Of a stretch of 64,000 nt of DNA, positions 21,641 to 32,201 are shown piece after piece. The first letter of the stretch is position 1; each line of letters starts with the position of its first letter. Made by a program: the position numbers and the translations under genes. Origin of the DNA: Bombyx mori (lineage: Eukaryota; Arthropoda; Insecta; Lepidoptera; Bombycidae); contig NC_085129.1 in assembly GCF_030269925.1 (NCBI RefSeq), forward strand, positions 12,825,501 through 12,889,500, given 5' to 3'. The notes below the pieces were generated by a model that saw nothing but the letters and a program-made list of their open reading frames with translations, did no database searches and had not been told where the DNA came from.

Positions 21641-21873
21641 CGAGTTCGGATTGACAACGCGTCATTGATTTCTGTCAACTAATTACATGCAATGTGATTT
21701 ATAATGAGTAGTGACTTCAAGGGATTAACATAGAGCATGCGGGAAGTGGGTCGGACCGTTAATATAGGCATGCCTATCCGTATTCATGCGGAATTTCTAA
21801 CCGCAAAAGCGTAACCCGGCAAATTATATTGCACCTTGTCTATTAAGTTTCAAACTGTTAGTAAATAAACATT
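21641..21873 (+). repeat. Direct duplication, copy 1
   Basis: About 230 bp, nearly identical to 21960-22199 (shared cattgatttctgtcaactaa, aggcatgcctatccgtattc, tgcggaatttctaaccgcaa, ttaagtttcaaactgttagt). It differs at a handful of positions and lacks an 8-bp segment that copy 2 has. The function is unknown. Confidence 0.95.
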
Positions 21874-21959
21874 ACTAATAAAAATCTTACGTTACGGACG
21901 TTTCTTCCCGGTTAGGGTACCCCTCCGCATAGTTCCATAAGGAACTTCGTTCCAAAAAC
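21874..21959. other. Spacer between the direct duplications
   Basis: Contains ttcttcccggttagggtacc and a small palindromic element, ggaacttcgttcc, near 21941-21953. Its role is unknown. Confidence 0.5.
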
Positions 21960-22199
21960 TAGTACGGATTCACAACGCGTCATTGATTTCTGTCAACTAA
22001 TTACATGCAATGTGATTTATAATGAGTAGTGACTTCAAGGGATTACCAGATTAACATAGAACATGCGGGAAGTAGGTCGGACCGTTAATATAGGCATGCC
22101 TATCCGTATTCATGCGGAATTTCTAACCGCAAAAGCGTAATCCGGCAAATTATATTGCACCTTGTCTATTAAGTTTCAAACTGTTAGTAAATAAACATT
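21960..22199 (+). repeat. Direct duplication, copy 2
   Basis: Second copy of the block at 21641-21873, about 318 bp downstream, with an 8-bp extra segment inside gggattaccagattaacata. Confidence 0.95.
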
Positions 22200-22369
22200 T
22201 AAATGTAGTTAAAACAGGCGTTAGGATTCCTGCAAAGACTTAATTGAATCGTGTGTTACGAATTGTATTAAACTTTCCCGTTTATTTGCGTTACGTACAT
22301 TATTATCTAACGGGTTCTTACTAAGAGTTTATGCACTAATTATATTATGTTTTAACTATGTACTAATGG

Positions 22370-22600
22370 TCCCGCAGTAGTCGGAATTCGACTATAATTA
22401 ATTGAAATTATAAGTTTGAACATTAATACGGTTCTATTGTCAAAGACTATTTATTATACTTCTATAATCACAGATTTCGCTAATACTACACACACAAATA
22501 ATATTAAAGATAAACAATATTAACCTATTCTCAATTTGACTACAGACTTTAACCAATAACAAAAGCTAGACAATAAACAAAGATTATAATTAATAATCTA
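22370..22600 (-). repeat. Unnamed interspersed repeat, copy 2 (minus)
   Basis: Contains gtcaaagactatttattata, acttctataatcacagattt, caatttgactacagacttta and acaataaacaaag, the reverse complement of blocks at 10978-11180. Confidence 0.6.
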
Positions 22601-22817
22601 TTATTATGTGCCATGCCAACATGAGAATCGTTAGACGTAAAGATAGGCACTTATTGTTATAGTTTAATTTGGCCTGTGGTTCTTTGATTGGTCAAACAAA
22701 CTTTCGTATGTGCTATTTATCAATGGATCGAGACATTAGGTTAGATGTGAATCGATAAAAGAATTCATATAAAAATAGCGATATATTTGAAATGGTCTGA
22801 TTATAATTATAGTTAAG

Positions 22818-23038
22818 TAGTCCGCACGGGTAGGTACCACTACCTTGCCTATTCCTGCCGTGAAGCAGTAATGCGTTTCCGTTTGAAGGGTGGGGCAGCC
22901 GTTGTAACTATACTGAGACCTTAGAACTTATATCTCAAGGTAGGTGGCGGAATTTGCGTTGTAGATGTCAATGGGCTCTGGTAACCACTTAAATCAGGTG
23001 GGCCGTGAGTTCGTCCACCCTCCTGAGCAATATTTTTT
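22818..23038 (+). repeat. Bm1 SINE, headless copy
   Basis: gtccgcacgggtaggtacca, gccgtgaagcagtaatgcgt, gagaccttagaacttatatc, cgtccaccctcctgagcaat. The first 20 bases of the usual headless start are missing. Confidence 0.9.
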
Positions 23039-23419
23039 TATCTACAATGAGATTCAAGATATACCCTATTATGTGACTCAGATAGCAATGTCTTAATAAT
23101 TCGAATTTGAAACATTCAACCTCATGCGAATAGTCGACACTGTTATCCCGTGGTTCACGTACCGCATGCCCTAATGTCATGTAACACGACAATGCTTGCG
23201 ATTCTCTTACGTCACACGCAGTTATGTTGAGCCGGACTCGGAAAGTATAGGGAGCTTCGATGCCCTTGTCGCTGTTTCGTTCTTGCAATATTGATTATTG
23301 TGGAGGCGAGAGTGAGATAGATATACTGTTTCATTTTTCACACAATTACACAGGTGTTGAGCTGGGTACGAGATATTTCACCGCATGCATATTTCATCGC
23401 ACGGTGTTCGGTGTAACAA

Positions 23420-23620
23420 CACTTGAAAAGGCGGCACGTCATGGCCTCTTGTCGTGGCCGCCGGAAATTAAATGGTGGAATGGTAAACAGTCGAAGTCGC
23501 CCAAAACACGTCATTACGGATCCTCCCGATCCATTAACGGTGCTCTTAGTTACCACAAGCACCGGTCACCGTCCTCGTCGAACCCGTCGCTTGCGAGAAA
23601 GGGCTCGAAGAGTGAATTAA
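23420..23620 (+). pseudogene. LINE reverse-transcriptase C-terminal remnant
   Basis: The frame ends SRSRPKHVITDPPDPLTVLL, then TTSTGHRPRRTRRLRERARR and VN plus stop, homologous to the C-terminus of the ORF at 1279-1862. Upstream it is scrambled relative to that copy. A 126-aa frame overlapping it in another phase is a shadow. Confidence 0.75.
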
Positions 23621-23653
23621 CCCATAGACACAGCCCGTAGGAGAAAAAAAAGA
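23420..23653 (+). mobile_element. Short jockey-like LINE copy with 8-bp TSD and 3' UTR deletion
   Basis: Holds the last coding part of the LINE (cgtcattacggatcctcccg, cgaacccgtcgcttgcgaga), then jumps from cacagcccgtaggag to poly-A, skipping about 150 bp of the usual 3' region. Flanked by tgtaacaa at 23412-23419 and 23654-23661. Confidence 0.8.
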
Positions 23654-23661
23654 TGTAACAA

Positions 23662-24500
23662 ATTAAAAAAATATAATATATAACATTAATTGTCAGTCAG
23701 TTTAATGCTACATATTATTATATTTTCACTATGGAAATTCAGGTAAATTCATAATTTGGTATAAATTGGTTACCAAACTCCATACACGAATGCGGCCTAC
23801 CATCAGACCGTTATATCGAAATTCCTTGTTATACTGTTAGCGATAAAGGAATTGTGTTATTTCGGACCGGCTCACGAGACTAGGTCCGTGCCTGTGCACA
23901 TTCAAAGCGTTTTTGACCCACTCCGCAAGCCGGCGGAACGTCATACCACAGTTAATTAACAGCGTAAACACAATACCGATGCCTATATTTAAATATTCAG
24001 TATTAATTAAACCAAAGCGCTGTTTCGGAAAGTCTCTGTTTGGCCATTGTAGAGGATTAAGGCGAATCCCTTTCGCACGATTTAAAAAGTTTTAGATACC
24101 TAATTTAAATTTCGAATGTCGAATTAACGTTCTGAAACGGCTCAATGTTTGTTTGTTATGTTTGTTGCCTTGAAAACGTGTTGTTTGAATGTTGGTTGTT
24201 ATGTATTTATTTTCGAATTCAATTTAATTTTTCTGTTTGAATGTTGTCTATATTTGTACAATTTTTTTTTAATTTCTTTTTGAAATATATCGAGGGGTGA
24301 AAGACTATTTGGTTTAAATGACATTTCGCTTAATACACGACATTTATCTTTGTAAGTAAAGGTCCGTTTTATTTGCTTTTAGCATCAACAGTTTTTAATT
24401 GAAATTCAATTAAGTTTACTCCATTCAAATAGCCGAAGAAATGTTTTTTTGGTATGATATTTTTTTCAGATGCTAAACTTTAAATGGCTCTCGTGTAATG
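23662..24500. other. AT-rich spacer, nothing recognised
   Basis: No gene or repeat core supported. Confidence 0.4.
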
Positions 24501-24539
24501 TTCCAAGAATGTCCCAGGTGCACAGCGACGTGCACGTGG

Positions 24540-24592
24540 TGATTGATGTCTACGGGCTCTCTAATAGGCCAATAAAAAACATAAATCCGTCA
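24540..24592 (+). repeat. SINE-tail scrap
   Basis: gattgatgtctacgggctct followed by aataggccaataaaaaac resembles a shortened Bm1/SINE2 tail. Confidence 0.45.
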
Positions 24593-24928
24593 CATCGGAA
24601 ATTCGTTCGGAACCCGTTAGACTAATAGTCATCTTGTCACATTTCTTAGTAGTTCCACTTTCGTTGAAAAGATTTACGCGAAATCGGGTCAATGTTCTCT
24701 GATCAGTAAAAGTCAACAAATTGTATTGTATGACGTTTATGTCTTAATCACGATGATACGATGATGGCTAACAGAATTTGTGATGTGATGAATTTTAGTT
24801 TACGCCCCTGTGGATTTCTGGGAATAGCTTTAAATTTGTCGTCTATCCTCTTCCTGAAGTTTGTTCGTATGATAATTCTACTTTATATTTTTTTTGATAA
24901 TGAAAAGCGCTATTGTTTCGTCAGTAAA
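24593..24928. other. AT-rich spacer
   Basis: Nothing recognised. Confidence 0.4.
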
Positions 24929-25119
24929 TAATCCGCCGTGAAGCAGTAATGCGTTTCGGTTCGAAGGGTGGGGTAGCCGTTGTAACTATACTGAGACCTT
25001 AGAACTTATATCTCGAGGTGGATGACGCATTTACGTTGTAGATGTCTATGGGCTCCAGTAACCACTTAACACCAGGTGGGCTGTGAGCTCGTCCATCCAT
25101 ATAAGCAATAAAAAAATAA
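24929..25119 (+). repeat. Bm1 SINE, 5'-truncated
   Basis: gccgtgaagcagtaatgcgt, gagaccttagaacttatatc, cacttaacaccaggtgggct, cgtccatccatataagcaat, then A-rich. It begins inside the middle block. Confidence 0.92.
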
Positions 25120-25453
25120 ATTAAAAAAATATCAAAAGGTTAATAATTGAATAATTCCTATATGCTTTTATATCGATTAATGTCAACTGTATGCGATGAT
25201 TTGCTGTACATACGTTAGGTAAATACTGCTTTCACAGATCTTTTTGATAATTTTTGATCTCCCGACCCCGTGTTGGCTAAGCACGGAATCACTGTGTCAC
25301 GAGCGTGTTCCTGTGTTGGTTTGACACGCGCGTCGTCACTCTAGAGAAGCTGTCGCTGAAGTAAGCCAACGTGTCACCAGACTGCGCCGACTTGCTGTGT
25401 ATGCGTTGATGATACACACTGACAACTCAAATACACAACTGCGGTTTTTTTTT

Positions 25454-25812
25454 AAGTGAAACTTCTAATGGGACTTCCAAACTTCCAACAAGGTTGCGCT
25501 AAACGTTCAACGCTCCTGGAGAGGGGGAATAGAAAGAGACAGAGCTAGAGTGAGTGCGTCGCACTCGAACGCATGCGCGTAGTATACCTAAGGCGAGCGT
25601 TAGCAACGAGCCGCATCCAATATTTTAATGAAGTATTTAAAAATATATATATACCATTTATTTTTCTCACTATAATTTAAAATATACATAATATAAATGT
25701 TAAAGATGTCGCATCTCTTATACACAGCATTCCCTATTACATGAGCAATCTGATTTAATGATGAAAAATGAAGAAAACCACAATACTACACATCGAAAAA
25801 GAAGTTTCACTT
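25454..25812. mobile_element. MITE-like element with 13-bp inverted ends
   Basis: aagtgaaacttct at 25454-25466 is the exact reverse complement of agaagtttcactt at 25800-25812. The interior is unusually CpG-rich for the area, with gagtgcgtcgcactc, a near-perfect palindrome, and cgaacgcatgcgcgta. No transposase frame. Target duplication not identified. Confidence 0.45.
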
Positions 25813-26027
25813 CATTCACGTGCACCAAGTTGCACGCGCACCACAAATACTACTGCCATACTCGCTACTGGTGCGCCCCGCGGCAGGAGGAGGATGAGGA
25901 GAGCCCAAGACCGGGCTCAGTGGTATGGATTGGGAGGGGCCTTTATTCAGTTTGGTCGACTGTGGGCTGATAATGATGGTACCATGCTCTACTACTCTGT
26001 TACTACTATTGCCATACTACTCTACAA
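25813..26027. other. Unassigned, GC-rich in part
   Basis: 25855-25965 (gcgccccgcggcaggaggag, gcccaagaccgggctcagtg) is GC-rich and open in one plus frame. It faintly resembles a LINE C-terminus (AQDRAQWYGLGGA), but this is too weak to call. Confidence 0.3.
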
Positions 26028-26323
26028 TCTATATATAAAAGTGAATTGCTGTTCATTAGTCTCGCTAAAACTCGAGAACGCCTGTACCGATTTGGCTAAC
26101 TTTGGTCATGAATTATTTGTGGAAGTCCAGAGAAGGTTTAAAAGGTAAATAAATATGAAAATGCTCGGAATTAAATAAAAATAACAATTTTGTTTTTTCT
26201 TTGATGTGGGGACACATCGGACGTCGGACGGATTCCTTTTGTTTGTTTTAAGTTTATTTTATACAAAAGTTGAGGTCTTTTATTTATCGATTGAGGCACT
26301 ACGAAGTCTGCCGGGTCAGCTAG
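26028..26323 (+). mobile_element. Helitron-like non-autonomous element, copy D
   Basis: Clean ends: A|TCTATATATAAAAGTGAATT at the left and gtctgccgggtcagCTAG|T at the right, 296 bp. Closely similar to 4881-5169. No coding. Confidence 0.78.
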
Positions 26324-26354
26324 TTATAAATAAATATTTTTATTTTATATATTT

Positions 26355-26582
26355 GTGGTAGGACCTCTTGTGATTCTGCAAGGGTAGGTACCACCACCCT
26401 GCCTATTTCTGCCGTGAAGCAGTAATGCCTTTCGGTTTGAAGGGTGGGGTAGCCGTTGTAACTATACTGAGACCTAGAACTCATACCTCAAGGCGGGTGG
26501 CGGCGTTTACGTTTTAGATGTCTATGGGCTCCGGTAACCACTTAATACCGGGTGGGCTGTGAGCACGTCCATGCAAAAAAAT
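26355..26582 (+). repeat. Bm1 SINE, headless copy
   Basis: tggtaggacctcttgtgatt, gccgtgaagcagtaatgcct, gggtggcggcgtttacgttt, accgggtgggctgtgagcac, then a shortened tail. Confidence 0.92.
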
Positions 26583-26940
26583 TGTTTGTTTTTAAAAAAA
26601 TATATTCTTATTCTATGTATTCATTATTTGTAAGGTTTCTAGTGCAGTAACATGAACGTATGATTATGTGGAGCGCTCGTCACCGTTAGCTGAATCTTTT
26701 CGAAAAATAGGTGCATTTCATATTTTATTTTGTGTTAGTTACGCTGTCATAGTGATGAAAGAAGCGCTCCTCATACAAAATAGTAATTTAAAGTTCCAGT
26801 TTGAAATGAAGTGCCATCATTTATTGTAATGTAATTGAGAATTTAGTTTATTATTTCAACGCGTATACAATATATTTGCGGACTCGGAGTAACGTATTAT
26901 CAAATGGATAATAAGCTTCCACGAACTAACTGTACAAATC
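26583..26940. other. AT-rich spacer
   Basis: Nothing recognised. Confidence 0.4.
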
Positions 26941-26950
26941 GGAGATACAT

Positions 26951-27134
26951 AGCCCACTGAGTTTCTCGCCGGATTTTCTCAGTGGATCGCGTTTCCGTGG
27001 TAGATTCTGCGAAGTACTGCTCTTGCTAGGGCCAGTGTTAACTACACTCCGGTTTGTGCCCCGTGAGCTCACCTACACGTTAGGGCGAAGCTGATATAGC
27101 CTCTCAAGGCTATCAGCATAAGTAGGAAAAAAAA
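26951..27134 (+). mobile_element. Ultra-short jockey-like LINE copy with 10-bp TSD
   Basis: Only the last 184 bp of the LINE (agcccactgagtttctcgcc, gtggtagattctgcgaagta, gctatcagcataagtagg, poly-A). Flanked by perfect ggagatacat at 26941-26950 and 27135-27144. Entirely non-coding 3' region. Confidence 0.92.
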
Positions 27135-27144
27135 GGAGATACAT

Positions 27145-28540
27145 GTATAAAATACCACTGAATAAACGAGTTAAAACTATAATCAATAGAATATTCATGA
27201 GGATTTGCTTGATGAATTAAAGAGCTGTGTGTACAACGATGTCTGATAAGACCAGACTAGTAGCAACTCACGATGTCTATCGAACACAGCAGGTGATATT
27301 TAAACGAATAGACTAAAAGATTTTACATTTTTAGTGTGTATTTTTTTTAAAAAGTTTTTGAGAGCTTAACAAATTTCATTTGTACGTCTTTCTTTTCTAA
27401 CAGCGATATTTTTACATAGTTTTACTTCGAGACAAGAGTTTTTGCCATATCTGTCATTACACCAAGTCTTTATTTCAATGCAATTGTTACTTAATCCATG
27501 TTAAATAACGGTAATGTGTCAGAATGAGTAATAGAGCCATTACGCTTTGATGTCTATAGGCTATCCTATCTAGGTAATCCTGCGTGCGTTTATCCATTTT
27601 TTTCAACTTGGTTATAACAAAATTGCTGCTACAAATAAGTGATTTAATTAATATATTCAATTCCTATTGTTAAACAAAATCTTTCAGTATTATATCTCGT
27701 ATATTTTTGTACTTTTCTCCTATTACTGTTTCAAGTCGTTAATGGTTTCTTTTTTTTAAATAAAACTTTTTTAATTATATCGATAGACTCCCGTTTGTAT
27801 ATTTTTGGGACGAAACGTGCCGAGATGCAAAAAAAAACCGAACCTCTTTCGCGTAACAATAACCCAGACAAACATAACTGTCTCTATATTTCAGTCTTTT
27901 ATCGTTTGACATCTATTTTCGTTGTATTAGCTCTCAGTATTGTCTCCTAAAAACACGGTTTCCGAGATCAATAAGTCTAGCTCCTAAATGTCGTCGTCTG
28001 TTCTAAGAAAGAAAGTGAAAGCAAAAATCTATCGATCGGTTTATAAAAATTTCGTGATCTATATAAATAAAATATGTATATTGTGGAATTTACTATTTAG
28101 CGTTTACGGACGAGAACATTTCACTTCACTCAATAAATTCAATGAAAGAGTTGAACAAGGAAAAATGTTAATGGATTACATTGTACCGTTTAAGGGTAAT
28201 TCTTGCTTCATTGTTGTGTTTTTAGTTAAGCTCTTAACGTCAGAGACGTATACTTTTTACATAAAGCCAATTTTGAACGCGAGCGTGTTACATTTGAGAT
28301 TTTTGATTGAATTTACGATTTTGGTAAATTCATTTAAATTCTTTATTAATTAAACGAATTTTGCATGTATGTAGTTAGAAAAGGAAACTTTTGGAAGCCA
28401 TAACCGTCGTAGACCGGAACTAACCATATTTTCAAAAGCCACTCCAAAGCCAAACGCCACCACCACACCACGCCAAGGCACTATTCGTCAGATCTATGAC
28501 CGTAATAAATTTTTACAAAAGCACTTATTTTTGGCTTCGA
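27145..28540. other. AT-rich spacer with a chance-level 121-codon frame
   Basis: The frame at 27988-28353 (MSSSVLRKKVKAKIYRSVYK...) has no domain and an AT-driven residue mix. One such frame is expected by chance in a window of this size and composition. Nothing else was recognised. Confidence 0.4.
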
Positions 28541-28550
28541 TGAGTATTGC

Positions 28551-28665
28551 AATATACTATTTTTACGGTTTGATATCTCATTTATTATTTTCATTTTATT
28601 ATATCCGAGGTTTTGAGTAATTTACAGTTTTCGTGATCACGTACGATTAAGGTTTTAATGGTCGA
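28551..28665 (+). mobile_element. MITE-like M-family copy, partial
   Basis: ctatttttacggtttgatat at the left and acagttttcgtgatcacgta at the right are the end and internal motifs of the dispersed family described at 60783-61035. Confidence 0.5.
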
Positions 28666-28740
28666 CATTTTAATTATTATGCTAACTACCTTCAAAATTT
28701 CTATGAACATTATTTGATGTATATTGATGCGTAAACCGTT

Positions 28741-28950
28741 TCCAGGAAACTAATGATATCCAGGGGGGGAGAAGATAATCACCAGGTCGCTTCGTGCCTA
28801 TTTCTGGAGCGAAGCTGTCATGAGTTTCCTCTTTGAAGAGTGGGGCTGTTGTGATAGACTTCATTCACAGTATTATACTTTAACTATCGCAATTCATCTC
28901 GAGCAATCACTCTCGAGACGGTAACCATCCATCTGGAGCAATAAAAAGTT
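28741..28950 (+). repeat. Bm1 SINE, very degenerate
   Basis: cgtgcctatttctggagcga, agctgtcatgagtttcctct, gaagagtggggctgttgtga and ccatccatctggagcaataa preserve Bm1 order with many losses. Confidence 0.55.
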
Positions 28951-29458
28951 AATTAACAAATAAATTAACGATAAACAACGCAAATCAATGCGTCGCTTAA
29001 TATTCCGTACCGAAATGTCGGAGTGAAAGTGATCGGCTAATGAACTCGACCGGTGTGTTTATGACAGTTGTATTGTCTGATTGGAGGCAGGTGCTGTCAA
29101 AATGTTTCTGCGGCTGTCATTGCTTAGGGCTGTCACACAAGACATTGTATGCTAATACATTTTTTTTAAACTATAAAGTGAAACTCTCTTTGTTTAGCGT
29201 ATTAGAAAGCGCTCGTTAAAGCGTAGCATCAAATTGATTTCGATTACTAAAATAATAATGGACATTTATTATGCATTACTTAATGCTAATCGATTTACTT
29301 TTTAAATTGCAATTATAATAAAATAAATTTACTGTTAGCTGTGATGGTTGTGTGGATTTAACCTGCTTGCTTGCTTTTTTTTAATGACGTAGAAGGCAAA
29401 CGAGTGTACAGACTTCTTGAAGGTGACAGGCACGTCGAGTTCTTCGAGAGGGCAATGA
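28951..29458. other. AT-rich spacer
   Basis: Nothing recognised. Confidence 0.4.
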
Positions 29459-29459
29459 T

Positions 29460-29735
29460 GTCGTCGTGGCCTAAAGGATAAGACGCTTGGTGCATTCGTC
29501 TCGAGCGATGCAACTGTGCCGGTGTTCGAATCTTTCTAATGAAATACGTACTTCACGAATGTTCACGATTGACTTCTACGGTGAAAAAATAACATCGTGT
29601 AATAAAAACCAAACCAGCATAATTATAATTTGCGTAGTTACATGTGGTACGGCGTAGGAGCTCGCACGGGTAGTTACAATCACCCTGTCTATTTCTCCCG
29701 GAAGCAGTAATACGTTTTGGTTTGAAGGTTGAGGC
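29460..29735 (+). repeat. Bm1 SINE with tRNA-like head, 3'-truncated
   Basis: gtcgtcgtggcctaaaggat (A box), ggtgttcgaatc (B box), aacatcgtgtaataaaaacc, aattataatttgcgtagtta, then a degraded middle block ending near ttttggtttgaaggttgagg. The 3' tail is absent. Confidence 0.85.
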
Positions 29736-29924
29736 CGAGGACGATTTTATTCTCATTGGTAGTCCGAAACTCGGTTGTAAGTAAAGATAGGATTGAATTT
29801 CCGTATTAATATTACGCACAGCCCTAGTGATGTAGCAGAATATTGAAAACCTTTTAGTGGTTGAATTTGAAATCTCCGATATAGCCATTATTCGAAAGTT
29901 GGTATCACTGTGAATATGACTCAC

Positions 29925-30062
29925 TCAGCTTCCTCACTGTTGAGCCTAGGGTCTCGGGTTCGATTCCGACATCGGGCACACATTCGTTTGATGAGCAGTT
30001 TTGTTTGCTCTTCATATCTATTTATATATGTATGTCGGAGAAGCCACAATTACTAATACCAT
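29925..30062 (+). repeat. tRNA-derived SINE (third family), 5' part
   Basis: ggtctcgggttcgattccga carries a B box (ggttcgattcc), followed by cgtttgatgagcagttttgt and ttgctcttcatatc. The same order occurs at 36325-36497 and 55812-55873. The element appears to resume at 30222. Confidence 0.65.
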
Positions 30063-30221
30063 CGTCAGACATCGTAGGAGCGCATAAGGTGATCGAGCTT
30101 AGTGGACGAAACGTATGACAGTTCTTAGGACGGAGGCGCAGCTCTTCGAGAAGGCTGGTTGGTAAGTGTGATGGCGCCTACGCGCCTTTATCGGCTAGGC
30201 TCTGTCGTAGCACGAAGTTAG
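30063..30221. other. GC-rich insert within the third-family SINE
   Basis: About 160 bp (gacggaggcgcagctcttcg, tgatggcgcctacgcgcctt, gtcgtagcacgaagttagcc) separating the two SINE halves. It contains the palindromic ggcgcctacgcgcc. The family is unknown. Confidence 0.4.
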
Positions 30222-30285
30222 CCGAGTATAAACATATATCAGTATGTATTTTAGTCTCTGGTACCTGTAACACAGGGAATCTTAA
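30222..30285 (+). repeat. tRNA-derived SINE (third family), 3' part
   Basis: tataaacatatatcagtatg followed by ctctggtacctgtaacacag resembles the 3' portion seen near 36440-36490. Confidence 0.5.
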
Positions 30286-31319
30286 TTTTTTCGCAACTTA
30301 TCTTACTTGGCGCCAAAATATCTTTTAGTTATTAGCCATTTTTTTGGTTGTGTTCGTCCATCTAGATAGGCAAACAGTACGTTGTGCATACAGCCAGCGA
30401 CCAATGCACCTACTGCTGCTTTCGCAACTCAAGATAGAAAATATTTAAAATCTATTTTAATAAATGATTAGGCCTTCGAGGAGACGTTCTTGCAAATAAA
30501 TAAAAGAAAAAAAAATATACATTTAAGTATTCTGCAATTATTGGTTGCGAGAAATATAAAGGCTTTTATTTTTATTATTATTCAATATATTTATCGTATT
30601 AAATGATTATAGAAAATAAAGCGGATATCGATAAAAAAGAAATCGGACACGTCTTTAATATTTTATAGTCCATATAGAACTGAGAAGGAACATAAATTTT
30701 TCATGTAGGTACTAACGTGTTACCACTACCATGAAATCGAATCAAAAACCGAACGAAAGTTAAAACTGGTACTAAAATTTGTTCGATTCGATTCGCTAAT
30801 ACAAACTATATAATAGTACGTAACGAGTTACGTTCTGTTACGAATTAGTGAATGAATACTTTCTTGACCACGAAGACTGAAGCGTTCACGTATTGCTTCG
30901 CATCGAAACATGCATAATAACTGGTGAGATCAAATCATGCTAGGGGCATTTAATGAGGAAGGTTCAGTTAAAGCTCTCGAGGACCCACAAGCAGAAGACT
31001 CAGATCATGATAAGTAGTTATTGTCTCCCAGTAGTGGCATAAGTTTCGCCGAACCGATGCATGTCTGTTTTTTCTTAAATTTTGTTTTAGTATAAATATG
31101 TCAGGTTACAAAATGAAAGAGTATTTATTGCAAAAAAGAAATTATTTTGGTATAATTTCGCATAAATTCAGATTAGAATATGCATTAAAAGACTACAGTT
31201 GTAGAGTAGTCGTATAAATTAAAAGATCTAGGTTGTTAAATGTGAGCTTAAGTAACTTAATTTTTAGATTAGCGATGCACTTTTAAATATCAACACAGTC
31301 ATGTATACTCGTATACAAG
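30286..31319. other. AT-rich spacer, nothing recognised
   Basis: No gene or repeat core supported. Confidence 0.4.
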
Positions 31320-31588
31320 AACCCGCAATATTATAATTTGCGTAATTAGTAGTGGTAAGACCTCTTGTGAGTTTGCACAAGTAGTTATCACCGCCTTGCC
31401 TATTTCTGCCGTGAAGCAGTAATGCGTTTCGGTTTGAAGGGTGGGGCAGCCGTTGTAACTATACTGAGACCTTAGAACTTATATCTCTAGTTAGGTGGCG
31501 GCATTTACATTGTAGATGTCTATGGGCTCCGGTAACCACTTATAACCAGATGGACCGTGAGCAATAAAGCAATAAAAATAAAATGTAA
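31320..31588 (+). repeat. Bm1 SINE with partial head-side sequence
   Basis: Begins acccgcaatattataatttg, the block that lies between the tRNA head and the body, then gtaagacctcttgtgagttt, gccgtgaagcagtaatgcgt, and an irregular tail, gtgagcaataaagcaataaa. Confidence 0.9.
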
Positions 31589-31799
31589 AAAAAACGCTTA
31601 AAAACATATTTAGATCAATAAAGCAAAAAAAAAAAGTGTGTGTGTCCGCTCCGACGCACGACTGGAGTTTACTGGATATAAAAAATTAAACGAAACAATA
31701 CGAGAAATAGTTCTATATTACGACAACACGATACACTACAGATTATTAACAAATTAACGAGACACAAAACAAACGACTAACAAATATATGAAAATACAA

Positions 31800-31900
31800 T
31801 AATGAGAGAAACGCGCGATCAGTACGAGGCTTTGTGGCGGACTGCCGGCGCAGCAGCCCGGCGTCACCTGCAATAACGCGGCCGCGCGTTGGCTCCTGAT
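31800..31900. promoter_or_regulatory. CpG-rich island beside the 80-bp array
   Basis: Very high CpG density for this window (aacgcgcgatcagtacgagg, ggactgccggcgcagcagcc, ataacgcggccgcgcg). It could be a promoter or a retroelement terminal region. No downstream open frame fixes a transcription direction. Confidence 0.35.
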
Positions 31901-32138
31901 TGGCGCGCGCACGCATCACGCAATCAGGAGCCAATCAGGCGCATAACGCATTTCGTGTGACATGCTAGTACGATTTTGATTGGCGCGCGCACGCATCACG
32001 CAATCAGGAGCCAATCAGGCGCATAACGCATTTCGTGTGACATGCTAGTACGATTTTGATTGGCGCGCGCACGCATCACGCAATCAGGAGCCAATCAGGC
32101 GCATAACGCATTTCGTGTGACATGCTAGTACGATTTTG
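31901..32138. repeat. Three identical 80-bp tandem units
   Basis: Units at 31901-31980, 31981-32060 and 32061-32138 (the last ends two bases short), identical as far as I can read. Each contains tggcgcgcgcacgcatcacg, caatcaggagccaatcaggc and gacatgctagtacgatttt. Each unit has two forward CCAAT-type motifs (caatcag, gccaatcag) and an inverted one (attggc). The first unit is also paired with the preceding ttggctcctgattg (31889-31902), a 14-bp inverted match to caatcaggagccaa (31921-31934). Confidence 0.95.
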
Positions 32139-32201
32139 GTCCCCATAATTTTTATACCCCGGGCCTATATATGTAAATCGATTCTAAAGGAGTAAACTCC
32201 A

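Larger units (their letters stand above)
31663..32201. mobile_element. Candidate element bounded by 11-bp inverted repeats
   Basis: tggagtttact (31663-31673) and agtaaactcca (32191-32201) are exact reverse complements about 540 bp apart. They enclose a CpG-rich block and the 80-bp tandem array. No transposase frame and no target duplication found, so this may be coincidence or a non-autonomous element. Confidence 0.35.

Noticed and set aside
27988..28353. 121-codon + strand open frame
   Set aside because: No domain, and AT-driven composition (Ile, Phe, Asn, Lys). A rough estimate from stop-codon frequency at about 65% AT gives about one frame this long per window by chance.
31901..32138. CRISPR-like array
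   Set aside because: Units are contiguous with no unique spacers, and the host is clearly an insect nuclear genome.
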